Source of the DNA: UBA10649 sp965227045
Lineage (GTDB): Bacteria; Actinomycetota; Actinomycetes; S36-B12
Length of the DNA stretch: 64,000 bases
Reading direction: 5' to 3'
Assembly: GCA_965227045.1 (NCBI GenBank)
Contig: OZ245718.1
Location: 1,984,001 to 2,048,000, forward strand
This document shows, piece after piece, positions 8,012 through 16,156 of the stretch. The position numbers and the translations under genes are program-made. The notes under the pieces are model-generated. The model was not told the DNA's origin and did not search any database. It saw only the letters and a program-made list of their open reading frames with translations. How positions within the stretch are numbered: position 1 is the stretch's first letter; each line of letters begins with the position of its first letter.

Positions 8012-8045
8012 TCGTATTGCGATGACGTCCACACCACGCTCGCAT

Positions 8046-8065
8046 GTCGGGACGAAAGCCCCATG
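8046..8065 (+). promoter_or_regulatory. Candidate DosR/DevR box upstream of universal stress gene
   Basis: GTCGGGACGAAAGCCCCATG contains a 14-nt core matching 12 of 14 positions of GGGACTWWAGTCCC. It is centred about 70 nt upstream of the universal stress protein ATG, and a devR-like gene follows in the same direction. Confidence 0.6.
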
Positions 8066-8125
8066 TGCCGGAGACCCGCGGCGACGTACCGTCGAAGTAG
8101 AGCCCGCCGGCTCAAAGGAGGAACC

Positions 8126-8965
8126 ATGAAGTCACGAAACGTCGTCGTTGTCGGCGTTGACGGATCACCCGAATCTCTTGACGCCGTGGAATGGGCAGCT
8201 CGCGAGGCGGCTCGGGAGGACTACATCCTCCGCATAGTCCACGTGTGGCATCTGCCGTCCTATTCGACGGAGGGGATCGCGGATACCGTGGAAGCTGACA
8301 ACGGCCTCATCAACGAAGCGGTCACGGTCGCGGTAAGCGCAGTGCCGTCGATTAGGTGCGACCTCAAGACTCCCAGTGGCCCAGCTGCGCTCACCCTGCT
8401 CGCTGAATGCGCCGACGCGGCGCTCATCGTCATCGGCGGACACCACCGCACGCTGCTGGACCGGATGGCCTTCGGATCCGTGACCACCCATGTGCTGTCG
8501 AATGCCCCGTGTCCGGTCGTGATCGTCCGCAAGCCGAAGTCCACCGACGACGGACCCGTGGGCGGTCCAGTGATCGTCGGGGTCGATCACGGGGACTCAT
8601 CGTTCGCTGCGATCGAATACGCCTTCGCGTATGCAGCGCGAAACGCACGAGAACTCGTCGCGGTGCAGGCGTGGTCGGCCTTTGAACTCACCGATACGAG
8701 GGAGGGCGAGGCCACGTCTCTCGACAGGGCGCAGCATGCACTCGCGCAGACGCTCGCGCCGTTCCAGCACGCCCATCCCCAGGTGAGCGTCGCCGCCGTC
8801 GCCGTTTGCGAGACGCCGGTCAACGCGCTGCTCGACTGGGCCGACAGGGCAGACATGGTCGTGGTGGGCTCGCGCGGGCGCGGATACTTCGCCGGAATCC
8901 TCCTCGGCTCGGTGAGTGCCGCAGTAGCTCACCAGTCCCCCACGTCCGTCGCCGTCATTCGGTAG
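8126..8965 (+). CDS. Universal stress protein, tandem UspA domains
   Basis: 279 aa from ATG 8126, chosen because AAAGGAGG lies just upstream; the frame is open further upstream but has no ribosome site. Two UspA domains are visible: residues about 3-140 start VVVVGVDGSPESLDAVEWA and end with the ATP-binding pattern GGHHRTLLDRMAFGSVTTHVLSNAPCPVVIV, and about 150-279 end GSRGRGYFAGILLGSVSAAVAHQSPTSVAVI. Tandem Usp proteins are common DosR-regulon members in actinobacteria. The gene is 36 nt upstream of devR on the same strand and may be co-transcribed with it. Confidence 0.92.
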   Translation: MKSRNVVVVGVDGSPESLDAVEWAAREAAREDYILRIVHVWHLPSYSTEGIADTVEADNGLINEAVTVAVSAVPSIRCDLKTPSGPAALTLLAECADAALIVIGGHHRTLLDRMAFGSVTTHVLSNAPCPVVIVRKPKSTDDGPVGGPVIVGVDHGDSSFAAIEYAFAYAARNARELVAVQAWSAFELTDTREGEATSLDRAQHALAQTLAPFQHAHPQVSVAAVAVCETPVNALLDWADRADMVVVGSRGRGYFAGILLGSVSAAVAHQSPTSVAVIR

Positions 8966-9001
8966 CGAGAACACAGTCCACGAGCCGGTACCGTTGACGG
9001 C

Positions 9002-9688
9002 ATGGACGGTGACCGCGCGGCAGCCACGGACAGCACAGTCCCGACGCCTCAGATCCGCGTGTTCCTCCTCGACGACCACGAGATCGTGCGTCGCGGCGTG
9101 CAGGATCTCCTGGAGGCCGAGCACGACATCGTGGTCGTGGGCGATGCGTCGACCGCCCAGCAGGCCTTGCGTCGGGTGCCCGCTCTGAAGCCGGACGTCG
9201 CGGTGCTCGACGTCCGGTTGCCCGACGGCGATGGAGTCAGTGTCTGCCGCGAACTTCGATCTCAGATGCCCGACCTGCACTGCCTCATGCTCACGTCGTT
9301 CGCCGACGACGATGCGATCTTCGATGCGATCCTCGCTGGCGCATCCGGCTACGTGCTGAAGCAGATACGTGGCAATGACCTCGTGAGTGCCGTTCGGACC
9401 GTGGCCGCAGGAGGCTCCCTCCTGGACCCCGCAACCACAGCCTCGGTGCTTGAGCGGATGCGTCAGAAGGCGGCGGCGCGTGATCCGCTCAGTCACCTCA
9501 CGGACCGCGAGAAGGAGATCTTGATCCTCATCGGAGAAGGACTCACGAACAAGCAGATCGGCGCACGGCTCTTCCTGGCGGAGAAGACCGTGAAGAACTA
9601 CGTATCCGGTCTCCTGGCGAAGCTCGACATGGAGCGGCGCACGCAGGTCGCGGTACTCGCGACCGAGATCCGACGAGACGGCGCCTAG
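9002..9688 (+). CDS. devR: DevR/DosR-like NarL-family response regulator
   Basis: 228 aa. The receiver domain reads VFLLDDHEIVRRGVQDLL with the phospho-acceptor Asp in VAVLDVRLPDGDG, Thr in LMLTSF and the Lys in GYVLKQIRGN. The LuxR-type HTH is LTDREKEILILIGEGLTNKQIGARLFLAEKTVKNYVSGLLAKL. The sequence tracks mycobacterial DosR closely through both domains, including MERRTQVAVLATEI at the end. It is expected to activate hypoxia/NO/CO-response genes together with the DevS kinase encoded at 10158-11798. The first 17 residues are extra and a later start cannot be excluded. Its stop overlaps that of the convergent PNPOx gene by 4 nt. Confidence 0.92.
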   Translation: MDGDRAAATDSTVPTPQIRVFLLDDHEIVRRGVQDLLEAEHDIVVVGDASTAQQALRRVPALKPDVAVLDVRLPDGDGVSVCRELRSQMPDLHCLMLTSFADDDAIFDAILAGASGYVLKQIRGNDLVSAVRTVAAGGSLLDPATTASVLERMRQKAAARDPLSHLTDREKEILILIGEGLTNKQIGARLFLAEKTVKNYVSGLLAKLDMERRTQVAVLATEIRRDGA

Positions 9689-10086
9689 CCTGCGCGCTGC
9701 TGCAACTCGGTTCCGGTCAGCGGGCCGACGGTCAGTTTCACGTACGCGCTGAGCTGGTGGGGATCCCACGACGCGATCCCCACTCGGTCCAGTGACTCGA
9801 TCTCCGCGACGTCAGTCACCTCGACAGCGAGACCAGTTGCCACCACGCAGCGGCCGTGTTCGAAGTGGTCCCCGAACGTATCGACCTCGAACGCAATCAC
9901 GATCCCGCGACCCTCGCGCAGATCGAGTCCAGGAAACGTCCGGAAGATCACGCACCCGTCGATCACGGCATACATCACCGGAACAGCCGTCGGCAGCGCG
10001 GAGATCGTGTGCACGACCCGCCCAACGTGCCGGGACGCGAGAAGTTCCTCGCATTCGGCTCTGCTCAGTTGTCCCGTGGAGATCAC
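9685..10086 (-). CDS. Pyridoxamine 5'-phosphate oxidase family flavin-binding protein
   Basis: 133 aa. The fold signature is SRHVGRVVHTISALPTAVPVMYAVIDGCVIFRTFPG followed by VIAFEVDTFGDHFEHGRCVVATGLAVEVTD, typical of the Pyridox_ox_2 split-barrel group that binds flavin or F420. Members of this group are abundant in DosR regulons. The enzyme substrate cannot be read from sequence. It lies 71 nt downstream of devS on the same strand, with a DosR-box-like site in the gap. Confidence 0.83.
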   Translation of the reverse strand: MISTGQLSRAECEELLASRHVGRVVHTISALPTAVPVMYAVIDGCVIFRTFPGLDLREGRGIVIAFEVDTFGDHFEHGRCVVATGLAVEVTDVAEIESLDRVGIASWDPHQLSAYVKLTVGPLTGTELQQRAG

Positions 10087-10121
10087 CTACTGAGAGTGCG
10101 CGCCACTTCGGGCGTGCTACA

Positions 10122-10135
10122 GAGTCAAAGGTCCC
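10122..10135 (-). promoter_or_regulatory. Candidate DosR/DevR box upstream of PNPOx gene
   Basis: On the minus strand GGGACCTTTGACTC matches 10 of 14 positions of the DosR core GGGACTWWAGTCCC, 36 nt upstream of the PNPOx ATG. The position in a 71-nt gap behind devS suggests the PNPOx gene can be induced separately. Confidence 0.4.
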
Positions 10136-10157
10136 GGTTTCGGTGTCGATCGACCCT

Positions 10158-11798
10158 CTAATCGGACAGAGGTACGCGCCAGACGAGCCGCGTGCCGCCG
10201 CCATCACGACGGGCGGCCTCGAAGGATCCGCCCAGGTCGGCCGCGCGCACGGCCAGATTCGACAGACCGCTTCGTCGTGCAGTCGGCGGGATTCCGACCC
10301 CGTCGTCACTGACCGTGATGCTGAAGTCCTCGAGAGTCGCCACGAGCGACACCTCGACTCGACTCGCACGCGCGTGGCGCGAGATGTTCGACAACGCCTC
10401 GACCAGCACCGCCTCGGCGTTTGCCTCGATCTGATCCGAGACGACGCTGTCGACCGGCCCCTTGAACTGGATGCTCGGCGTCGAGCCCAGCGTCTCGGCG
10501 GCCGCCTGAACGATCGCCAGCGTCTTTGCCCGCAGGCCTGCGGATCCGCCCGAGTCGGGCGGGCTCTGGAGTGCGTAGATGGCCGTGCGTATTTCGCGAA
10601 TCGTCGTGTCCAGTTCATCGACGACACGGTGAATCCTGTCGGTCGCAACCGGACTGTCGATCAGGCGCAAGGAGGACTCCAGTGCCATTCCTGACGCGAA
10701 CAGCCTTTGAATGACGAGGTCGTGCAGATCGCGCGCGATCCGGTCTCTGTCATCCGACAAGGCGACCTGCTCAGCGATCCGGCGACTGTGAGCCACTCCG
10801 ATCGCCAACGTGGCCTGAGCCGCAAACCGACTGAGCATTGAACCAAGCGGCTCGATGATTGCGATCGCGTTCTCGCCCGTCACCGCGATGCCGAGCGTCG
10901 TGGTCGGCCCACGATCACTCTCCAGGTCAGCGGTGACGACTTGGACGCTGGCATCATTCAGTGCCAGTGCAATGACGTCCAGGAGCGATGAGCCCGGCGT
11001 CAGGCGCGCACCCACCAGGAGATCCGCTGAGGATCCCTGCGCGGACGTGATGCGACCACCATGTGAACTGTCGCCTTGGGCTGTGAACACGTGCGCCGTC
11101 GGAGCGATGTCGTGCAGATGAGCTACGACGATCTCCAATGCCGGCCGCTGCGCAGGAAGCGCCAGGATCTCGGTCGTCATGTCTGCCGCCGCCTCGAGCC
11201 ACCGCTCTCGGAGTATCCCCGCCTCGTGCAGTCGGGCGTTCGAGATTGCCATGCCCGCAGCTGCGGCCAGGGCAATCAGGATCCGCTCGTCTGCCTCGCC
11301 GAAGTCGCCATGTCGCTTCTCCGTCAGGTAGAGGTTGCCGAACACCTCGTCGCGCACCCGGATCGGGACGCCGAGGAACGAGTGCATCGGCGGATGTCCG
11401 GGGGGGAACCCGTACGAGTGCGAACTCGCCGTGAGGTCGTGCAGGCGTAGCGGACGCGGCTCGTGGATGAGCACGCCGAGGACGCCCCGGCCGGTCGGGA
11501 GCTGACCGACTTGAGCGATCTGGTCCGGCGTCATGCCCACGGTGATGAACTCGCTCAGCACCTGCGACCCCGGTCCGGCGAGCACCCCGAGCGCTCCGTA
11601 CTCGGCGTCGACGAGTTCCACGGCCGCCTTGACGATCCGCCGGAGCACGGCATCCAGGCTCGACTCGCTGCCGACGGCGACGACAGCGTCGATCAGCTCG
11701 TTCGGGAGGTCTGGCAACGGACCGCTCACGTATCGAGCCTCTCGGTGGGTGTGGTGACCAAGGTCCCGCGCGAAGGGGACCGCTGGCCCTGACTGCAT
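10158..11798 (-). CDS. devS: DevS/DosS-like haem GAF sensor histidine kinase
   Basis: 546 aa as drawn. The first GAF domain (about residues 45-195) contains GFPPGHPPMHSFLGVPIRV. H135 in this motif aligns with His149 of mycobacterial DosS, the proximal haem ligand, so haem-based sensing of O2/NO/CO is likely. A second GAF-like region follows, then HisKA_3 with DRIARDLHDLVIQRLFASGMALE and an ATPase domain (ALSNISRHARAS, DDGVGIPP, GLSNLAVRA). It is the probable partner of the DevR-like regulator. A GTG at 11729 (VSGPLPDLPNEL) has an AGAGG upstream and may be the true start, since the first 23 residues look non-conserved. Confidence 0.92.
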   Translation of the reverse strand: MQSGPAVPFARDLGHHTHREARYVSGPLPDLPNELIDAVVAVGSESSLDAVLRRIVKAAVELVDAEYGALGVLAGPGSQVLSEFITVGMTPDQIAQVGQLPTGRGVLGVLIHEPRPLRLHDLTASSHSYGFPPGHPPMHSFLGVPIRVRDEVFGNLYLTEKRHGDFGEADERILIALAAAAGMAISNARLHEAGILRERWLEAAADMTTEILALPAQRPALEIVVAHLHDIAPTAHVFTAQGDSSHGGRITSAQGSSADLLVGARLTPGSSLLDVIALALNDASVQVVTADLESDRGPTTTLGIAVTGENAIAIIEPLGSMLSRFAAQATLAIGVAHSRRIAEQVALSDDRDRIARDLHDLVIQRLFASGMALESSLRLIDSPVATDRIHRVVDELDTTIREIRTAIYALQSPPDSGGSAGLRAKTLAIVQAAAETLGSTPSIQFKGPVDSVVSDQIEANAEAVLVEALSNISRHARASRVEVSLVATLEDFSITVSDDGVGIPPTARRSGLSNLAVRAADLGGSFEAARRDGGGTRLVWRVPLSD

Positions 11799-11881
11799 GT
11801 ACCCACAATCCGCGACGCTACCGGTACTAGACCAAATGCTGACTCGACGAGAGCCGCCGGGCCGCCTTGAAAGGAAATCTC

Positions 11882-12454
11882 ATGCGTCGCAAGACATTCG
11901 ACATCCTTCTATCAGTAACCGGCTTCGTCCTCGCGGCGGTCCTCCTCGTGGCGGGCGGATTGCTCACCTACGCGTCGACCTTCGTGGGCAACCAGGTGAC
12001 CACAGAGTTGACCAATCAGGAGATCTTCTTCCCGCCGGCAGGAAGCGATGCGATCGCGGGACCAGAATTTGCTGAGATGCAGCAGTACGCGGGCCAGCAG
12101 CTGACCACCGGTGCTCAGGCCGAGGTCTACGCGAATCACTTCATCGCGGTCCACCTCGCCGAGATCGCTGGCGGCCAGTCTTATGCCGAGGTGAGTTCCG
12201 CTGCAATGGCCGATCCGGAGAATGCCGACCTCCAGGGTCAGAAGGCGGCGTTGTTCCAAGGCTCGACTCTCCGTGGACTGCTGCTGAACTCCTACGCCTT
12301 TGGCACCATGGCGACGATCGCCATGATCGGCGCGATCGCCTCGTTCATCGGAGCGGCCGCGCTGATCCTGCTCGGCATCCTCGGACTGTGGCACTCCCGT
12401 CGCGTCGACCCTGACGCCGAGATCCTCGCTCCCCCGGTAGCCACGCAGGTGTAA
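11882..12454 (+). CDS. Small membrane protein, two TM helices, unknown function
   Basis: 190 aa from ATG 11882, with AAAGGA upstream. An N-terminal helix (ILLSVTGFVLAAVLLVAGGLLTYA) and a C-terminal hairpin-like hydrophobic stretch (GTMATIAMIGAIASFIGAAALILLGILGLW) flank an extracytoplasmic region of about 90 residues that has the periodic pattern ELTNQEIFFPPAGS...AEVYANHFIAVHLAEIAGGQSYAEVSS. I recognise the layout from uncharacterised actinobacterial proteins but know no function. It is transcribed away from devS and is followed by a strong terminator. Confidence 0.8.
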   Translation: MRRKTFDILLSVTGFVLAAVLLVAGGLLTYASTFVGNQVTTELTNQEIFFPPAGSDAIAGPEFAEMQQYAGQQLTTGAQAEVYANHFIAVHLAEIAGGQSYAEVSSAAMADPENADLQGQKAALFQGSTLRGLLLNSYAFGTMATIAMIGAIASFIGAAALILLGILGLWHSRRVDPDAEILAPPVATQV

Positions 12455-12461
12455 CGCACGC

Positions 12462-12508
12462 CGACATGGTGGAGGGGCGGCCCGTCGGGCCGCCCCTCCA
12501 CCATGTCG
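12462..12508. terminator. Perfect 22-bp stem terminator hairpin
   Basis: Arms 12462-12483 and 12487-12508 are perfectly complementary over 22 bp with a 3-nt loop (GTC). It separates the membrane protein gene from the convergent small gene ending at 12524 and can serve both strands. Confidence 0.85.
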
Positions 12509-12523
12509 TGACAAGCGCCTGAG

Positions 12524-12760
12524 CTACGGAGCGGGCGTCGCGTCGAACTCGAAAATCTCGTACTCCAAGCCATCGCGACCGACAGTCTCGGTGGTCTGTG
12601 CATACACGGCAGTCTTGGTGCTCGGGCCTTTGCCCGTCTGGTAGTAGAGCCGGGTTCCTTTGACGTTACCAACTGTGTAGAAGGTCCCTGCCTTTGGTCC
12701 GCCTCGTAGATATACGCGCCGCGTTGGGCTGTTCACGTGCCTCACCTCGCCTTGCAGCAT
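12524..12760 (-). CDS. Hypothetical small protein
   Basis: 78 aa; I do not recognise a family. The sequence has a polar, beta-rich look (TFYTVGNVKGTRLYYQTGKG, GLEYEIFEFDATP). The ATG at 12760 has GAGG immediately adjacent, whereas a GTG at 12736 (VNSPTRRVYLRGG) has a better spaced GAGGTGAGG, so the protein may be 70 aa. The gene is bounded by a strong terminator at its 3' side. Confidence 0.55.
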   Translation of the reverse strand: MLQGEVRHVNSPTRRVYLRGGPKAGTFYTVGNVKGTRLYYQTGKGPSTKTAVYAQTTETVGRDGLEYEIFEFDATPAP

Positions 12761-12829
12761 CCTCAGGAGTCAGGGTGTTCGCAACTTTCGGTGTCCTGAA
12801 TCCCGCCTGTCGCACACTACGTTGCCCCC

Positions 12830-13372
12830 ATGAATCAGTCCGTCAGCGCTCCATGGCTCATCGCTCACTTCGGCATGCACGTGCTGCCCGTCGAGAGCAC
12901 GCTCCTCACCAGCACGTACCGAAGCGGCGCACTGACGGCAAGCGGTGAGTCGATCGGGACGGCAATGATCGGCCTCTACTGCCAGGAGCCGCTTAGCCGG
13001 TCGCTGTTCCATCGCCTCGCCCATGACGAGGTCTGGCACTACTACGCCGGCGACCCGCTGCGCTTGGTGCTCCTGCATCCGGACGGAAGCAGCGAGGACG
13101 TCATCCTCGGACCGGACCTCGCGGGCGGCCACCGGGTCCAGCACCTCGTCCCCAGCGGGGTATGGCAGGCCGGAGAGACCGTCCCGGGCGGGGACTGGAC
13201 CCTCTTCGGCTGCACGATGGCCCCGGGCTTTTCACCAGAGGCATTCGAGGGCGGATACGCCCACGTGCTCGCTGCGCAGTACCCGGATCGACGACCGGAC
13301 ATCGAGCGCCTGGGAGTTCCAGCTGACTCCGCCACGAGGATCCCGGTCGACTCCGCGGAGACAGTCAGATGA
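12830..13372 (+). CDS. DUF985 cupin-family protein
   Basis: 180 aa. The segments LFHRLAHDEVWHYYAGDPLRLVLLHPDG, VQHLVPSGVWQAGETVPGGDWTLFGCTMAPGFSPEAFEGG are the signature of the Cupin_5/DUF985 group (yeast YML079w-like). The fold binds a small molecule or metal, but no reaction is established. It appears as a single gene. Confidence 0.88.
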   Translation: MNQSVSAPWLIAHFGMHVLPVESTLLTSTYRSGALTASGESIGTAMIGLYCQEPLSRSLFHRLAHDEVWHYYAGDPLRLVLLHPDGSSEDVILGPDLAGGHRVQHLVPSGVWQAGETVPGGDWTLFGCTMAPGFSPEAFEGGYAHVLAAQYPDRRPDIERLGVPADSATRIPVDSAETVR

Positions 13373-13457
13373 ACATGACAGCCATCGACATGGTCAGCGC
13401 GACGATGGTTAGTACGGCCACCGAGACAAGCATGGTGCGCGACCGGAAGAAACTCAT
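13365..13457 (-). CDS. Candidate 30-residue single-pass membrane peptide
   Basis: On the minus strand ATG 13457 opens a 30-codon frame, MSFFRSRTMLVSVAVLTIVA then LTMSMAVMFI and TGA at 13367-13365. It has a short basic N-terminus followed by about 20 hydrophobic residues. It fills the gap between two plus-strand genes that otherwise holds nothing. No good ribosome-binding site is visible. The opposite strand carries a 31-codon frame in the same place, which looks less protein-like. Confidence 0.35.
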   Translation of the reverse strand: MSFFRSRTMLVSVAVLTIVALTMSMAVMFI

Positions 13458-13496
13458 GCGCTAGATCTTGTCACGCCTGTCGGCAACACTTGACCC

Positions 13497-13796
13497 ATGA
13501 CCTACGCCTACGCGGGGACCCTGCGCACCACTCCCGGGAACCGCGACCGAGTCGTCGAGATCCTCACCCGCCCGACAGCCATGGCCGATATCGGCTGTCT
13601 GCTCTACGAGGTCGGCGGCGGTGAGGACCCGGATGTGATTCATGTGATCGAACTGTGGGAGTCCGACGAGGCTCACGCGGCTTCGCTGCAGCTGGACAGC
13701 GTGCGCGCCGCCATCGCGGAGGCAATGCCTCTGCTGACGCCGGAGATCAGCGGGTACGGCTTCGAGGTGAGCGGATCACCTCTTCGGCCCTCGTGA
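13497..13796 (+). CDS. ABM-type (putative quinol) monooxygenase
   Basis: 99 aa of the dimeric ferredoxin-like fold: YAYAGTLRTTPGNRDRVVEILTRP, CLLYEVGGGEDPDVIHVIELWESDEAHAASLQLDSVRAAIAEAMPLL. The WxSxEAHAASLQ pattern is typical of the antibiotic biosynthesis monooxygenase / YgiN group. Substrate unknown. It is followed after 45 nt by a TIGR03086-family gene on the same strand. Confidence 0.85.
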   Translation: MTYAYAGTLRTTPGNRDRVVEILTRPTAMADIGCLLYEVGGGEDPDVIHVIELWESDEAHAASLQLDSVRAAIAEAMPLLTPEISGYGFEVSGSPLRPS

Positions 13797-13841
13797 ACGC
13801 CATCAAGAGCGCGGCCAATTCCGGGCATCGGATGGTGAGCG

Positions 13842-14414
13842 ATGACCTTTCCTGACGAGCCCGCTGGGCGGTACGCCGCGATTGCGGACGGATTCACCGC
13901 GCTCGTAGAGGGCGTGCAGGACTGGAGCGCACCTTCGCCGGTTGCGGGATGGGAAGCGCGCGACGTCGTGTGGCACCTGGTCGACTGGCTGCCGGGACTG
14001 CTGAGCATCGGTGCGTCCATCGAGCTCTCGCGGCGCGATCCGGCGAGCTCGGACCCCGCAGGAGATTGGTCGCTTCTGGATCGCGAACTCCGGACGATCC
14101 TTGCCCAGCCGGACGTCGTGGCCGGCCCGTTCGTGCATCCCCAGGCCGGGACCATGACGGTGGGAATCGCCATCGACATGCTCTATACGCCGGATGTGTT
14201 CATGCACAGCTGGGACCTCGCGACCGCGACGGGCCAGTCGCTCACCCTCGACGCCGACTACAGCGCAGGCCTCCTTGCGGGGATGGAGGCGATCGAGGAG
14301 ATCCTCCGCTCGTCGGGTCACTACGGCGCACGGGTGATCGTTCCTGACGACGCGGATGTCCAGACGCGGCTCGTCGCCTTCATCGGGCGCGACCCCAACT
14401 GGTCACCGGGCTGA
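13842..14414 (+). CDS. TIGR03086 / maleylpyruvate isomerase-like metal-binding protein
   Basis: 190 aa. The DinB/MDMPI-type four-helix fold is suggested by RYAAIADGFTALVEGVQDWSAPSPVAGWEARDVVWHLVDWLP, with His-containing metal-site positions in VVWHLVDW and VFMHSWDLATATGQ. Characterised relatives include mycothiol-dependent maleylpyruvate isomerase, but most members are uncharacterised. The gene follows the ABM monooxygenase gene. Confidence 0.8.
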   Translation: MTFPDEPAGRYAAIADGFTALVEGVQDWSAPSPVAGWEARDVVWHLVDWLPGLLSIGASIELSRRDPASSDPAGDWSLLDRELRTILAQPDVVAGPFVHPQAGTMTVGIAIDMLYTPDVFMHSWDLATATGQSLTLDADYSAGLLAGMEAIEEILRSSGHYGARVIVPDDADVQTRLVAFIGRDPNWSPG

Positions 14415-14487
14415 CCTTCCCGCGCCATTTACATCGTTGCCGAACTCGCCATACGCTCACATCTACCGTCAACACAGGAGGTACTTC

Positions 14488-14898
14488 ATGTCGTCTCACC
14501 TGAATCCGTACATCGGCTTCGCCGGCTCGGCGCGCGACGCGATGGAGTTCTACAAGGACGTGTTCGGCGGCGAACTGAACATGAATACCTATGGCGACTT
14601 CGGCCAGGCCGGCACTCCGAACGAGAGCCTGATCATGCACGCCCAGCTCGAGACGCCGGCCGGATTCACGCTGATGGCGGCCGACTCGACTGAAGGCACG
14701 GACACTCCGGACAGTGACATCTCCATCAGCCTCAGCGGCGACGATGAGGCCGATCTGCGCGGCTACTGGGCGAAACTGAGCGACGGCGGTTCTGTCTCAT
14801 TGGAACTGGCGCCGCAGATGTGGGGCGACACGTTTGGCATGTGCACCGATCGCTACGGCGTCAAGTGGATGGTCAACATCACGGGTGCATCTGCGTAG
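14488..14898 (+). CDS. VOC/PhnB-like glyoxalase-fold protein
   Basis: 136 aa from ATG 14488, chosen because AGGAGG lies seven nt upstream. The PhnB-like pattern is clear: LNPYIGFAGSARDAMEFYKDVFGGELN, MHAQLETPAGFTLMAADS, ISISLSGDDEADLRGYWAKLSDGG, MWGDTFGMCTDRYGVKWMVNI. Metal-site residues of glyoxalases are only partly present, as in other PhnB-like proteins, so no reaction is assigned. Confidence 0.9.
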   Translation: MSSHLNPYIGFAGSARDAMEFYKDVFGGELNMNTYGDFGQAGTPNESLIMHAQLETPAGFTLMAADSTEGTDTPDSDISISLSGDDEADLRGYWAKLSDGGSVSLELAPQMWGDTFGMCTDRYGVKWMVNITGASA

Positions 14899-14899
14899 C

Positions 14900-15136
14900 T
14901 CAGTCGCCGGGGAGTGCGGCAAAGTCTGCCTTGACCTGCTTGTACCAACCCATGCCCTTGATCGGGTGCTTCCAGCGACCCTTCATGGCCTTCAGCGCGC
15001 TCTCGTGAGCCGCGTTCCCAGCCGCCACCGCGTCGTTCAGATGTCGATCCTGAGCCTTGATGACGTCGTCCGCGGATTCACCCGAGAGCGCGAGGTCGCA
15101 GGGTCCACCCAGTTGCTTGCATGTCATTGTCTTCAT
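14900..15136 (-). CDS. DUF1059-like small protein
   Basis: 78 aa. It opens with MKTMTCKQLGGPCDLALSGESADDV, which is the conserved start of DUF1059 proteins; the remainder (HLNDAVAAGNAAHESALKAMKGRWKHPIKGMGWYKQVKADF) is longer and more basic than usual. It converges on the VOC gene with stops 1 nt apart. Function unknown. Confidence 0.75.
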   Translation of the reverse strand: MKTMTCKQLGGPCDLALSGESADDVIKAQDRHLNDAVAAGNAAHESALKAMKGRWKHPIKGMGWYKQVKADFAALPGD

Positions 15137-15222
15137 GGCACGACCGTATGTGCGCGACGCCGTAGTGTGCTTCTCGAATCCTGCTCAGTACCGCGCACTG
15201 CTCCCACGAGAAAAGGACGCCA

Positions 15223-16086
15223 ATGACGCTGAAGCGATTCGCCGTCGCCTGCTCCGTCGCCGCTGCCGTTCTCATCCTCCAGCCTTCTGCTGGCGCAGTT
15301 CAGCCCACGGTCAGGGACTCTCGAGACCACGCGCGCATTCTCAGCGCGGCCTGGGGGCTCAACAACGCGAACAACTGCCCGACCGGGGAGACAGGACTCG
15401 ACAACATCCCGGTGACCTTCAACTGGTTCATCAAGACGTCGACCATCGCCGTCACCGATTTCGTCATCACTCGTGACGACGGCACGACGGTGAACCCGAC
15501 CTGTGCGCTTCAGTTCCCGCCCGACGAGCCGAACGAGCTGCAGACGGTGAACCTGATCGGCAACTTCGGTGATCCCGCTGCATCGCGCCCGGTAACTGTC
15601 ACCATCGTCGGGGACCTCCAAGGCCACGCCCCTGGTCGCCAACTGTGGCGCGCCATCCCACCCGGGCTGACGCACAGCATCGTGCAGATCGAGGGCGGTC
15701 CGGCAATCTCAGATGCGTGGATTCTCGCTCCCCGAATGCTCGAGAACGACAAGAACGCCTGCACGGTAGGCGACACATTCGTGCGGGTGATGTGGTCGAA
15801 CGGCATGACGGCATACCCGGACGGCGCCGAGGTCGGCAACGCGGTCGTCAAGTCGTATCGCGCGCTCTTCACACTGCCCAGCGGCAAGGTCATCGGCGTT
15901 CGCCCGCTGGCCGTCGCCGACCTTGCCGATCACAGCACCACGCCGATGGACGACAACATGCACGACCTGTGCCTGCCCAAGGTTCCGGCCGGGGCGAGGC
16001 TGACCGAGATTCGCGTTGGCGCGAACCTCCTGCAGGACCCGAACGGCGACCCCAATCTCGTGCAGCACTTCAAGGTACGCACCTGA
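15223..16086 (+). CDS. Secreted protein of unknown function
   Basis: 287 aa. The Sec signal peptide MTLKRFAVACSVAAAVLIL with a probable cleavage after SAGA is followed by a Cys-poor beta-rich chain without a recognised domain. Two Cys near residues 51 and 92 and two near 184 and 248 could pair extracellularly. A phrase such as FNWFIKTSTIAVTDFVITRDDGTTVNPTCALQFPPDEPNELQTVNLIG recurs in uncharacterised actinobacterial exported proteins. GAAAAGGA lies upstream of the ATG. It appears as a single gene. Confidence 0.7.
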   Translation: MTLKRFAVACSVAAAVLILQPSAGAVQPTVRDSRDHARILSAAWGLNNANNCPTGETGLDNIPVTFNWFIKTSTIAVTDFVITRDDGTTVNPTCALQFPPDEPNELQTVNLIGNFGDPAASRPVTVTIVGDLQGHAPGRQLWRAIPPGLTHSIVQIEGGPAISDAWILAPRMLENDKNACTVGDTFVRVMWSNGMTAYPDGAEVGNAVVKSYRALFTLPSGKVIGVRPLAVADLADHSTTPMDDNMHDLCLPKVPAGARLTEIRVGANLLQDPNGDPNLVQHFKVRT

Positions 16087-16156
16087 GAGGCACCCACAGT
16101 CGCCCGTCGGTCCAATACATTGATGTCCTACTAATGTCGATCCGTAGGGAGATCAG

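Noticed and set aside
8597..9769. 390-codon minus-strand frame across the stress protein and devR
   Set aside because: Both genes on the plus strand have clear domains; the antisense frame has none.
13369..13464. 31-codon plus-strand frame overlapping the DUF985 stop (ATGA)
   Set aside because: It is Met/Thr-rich with no hydrophobic or ordered pattern; the minus-strand frame in the same place is more protein-like.
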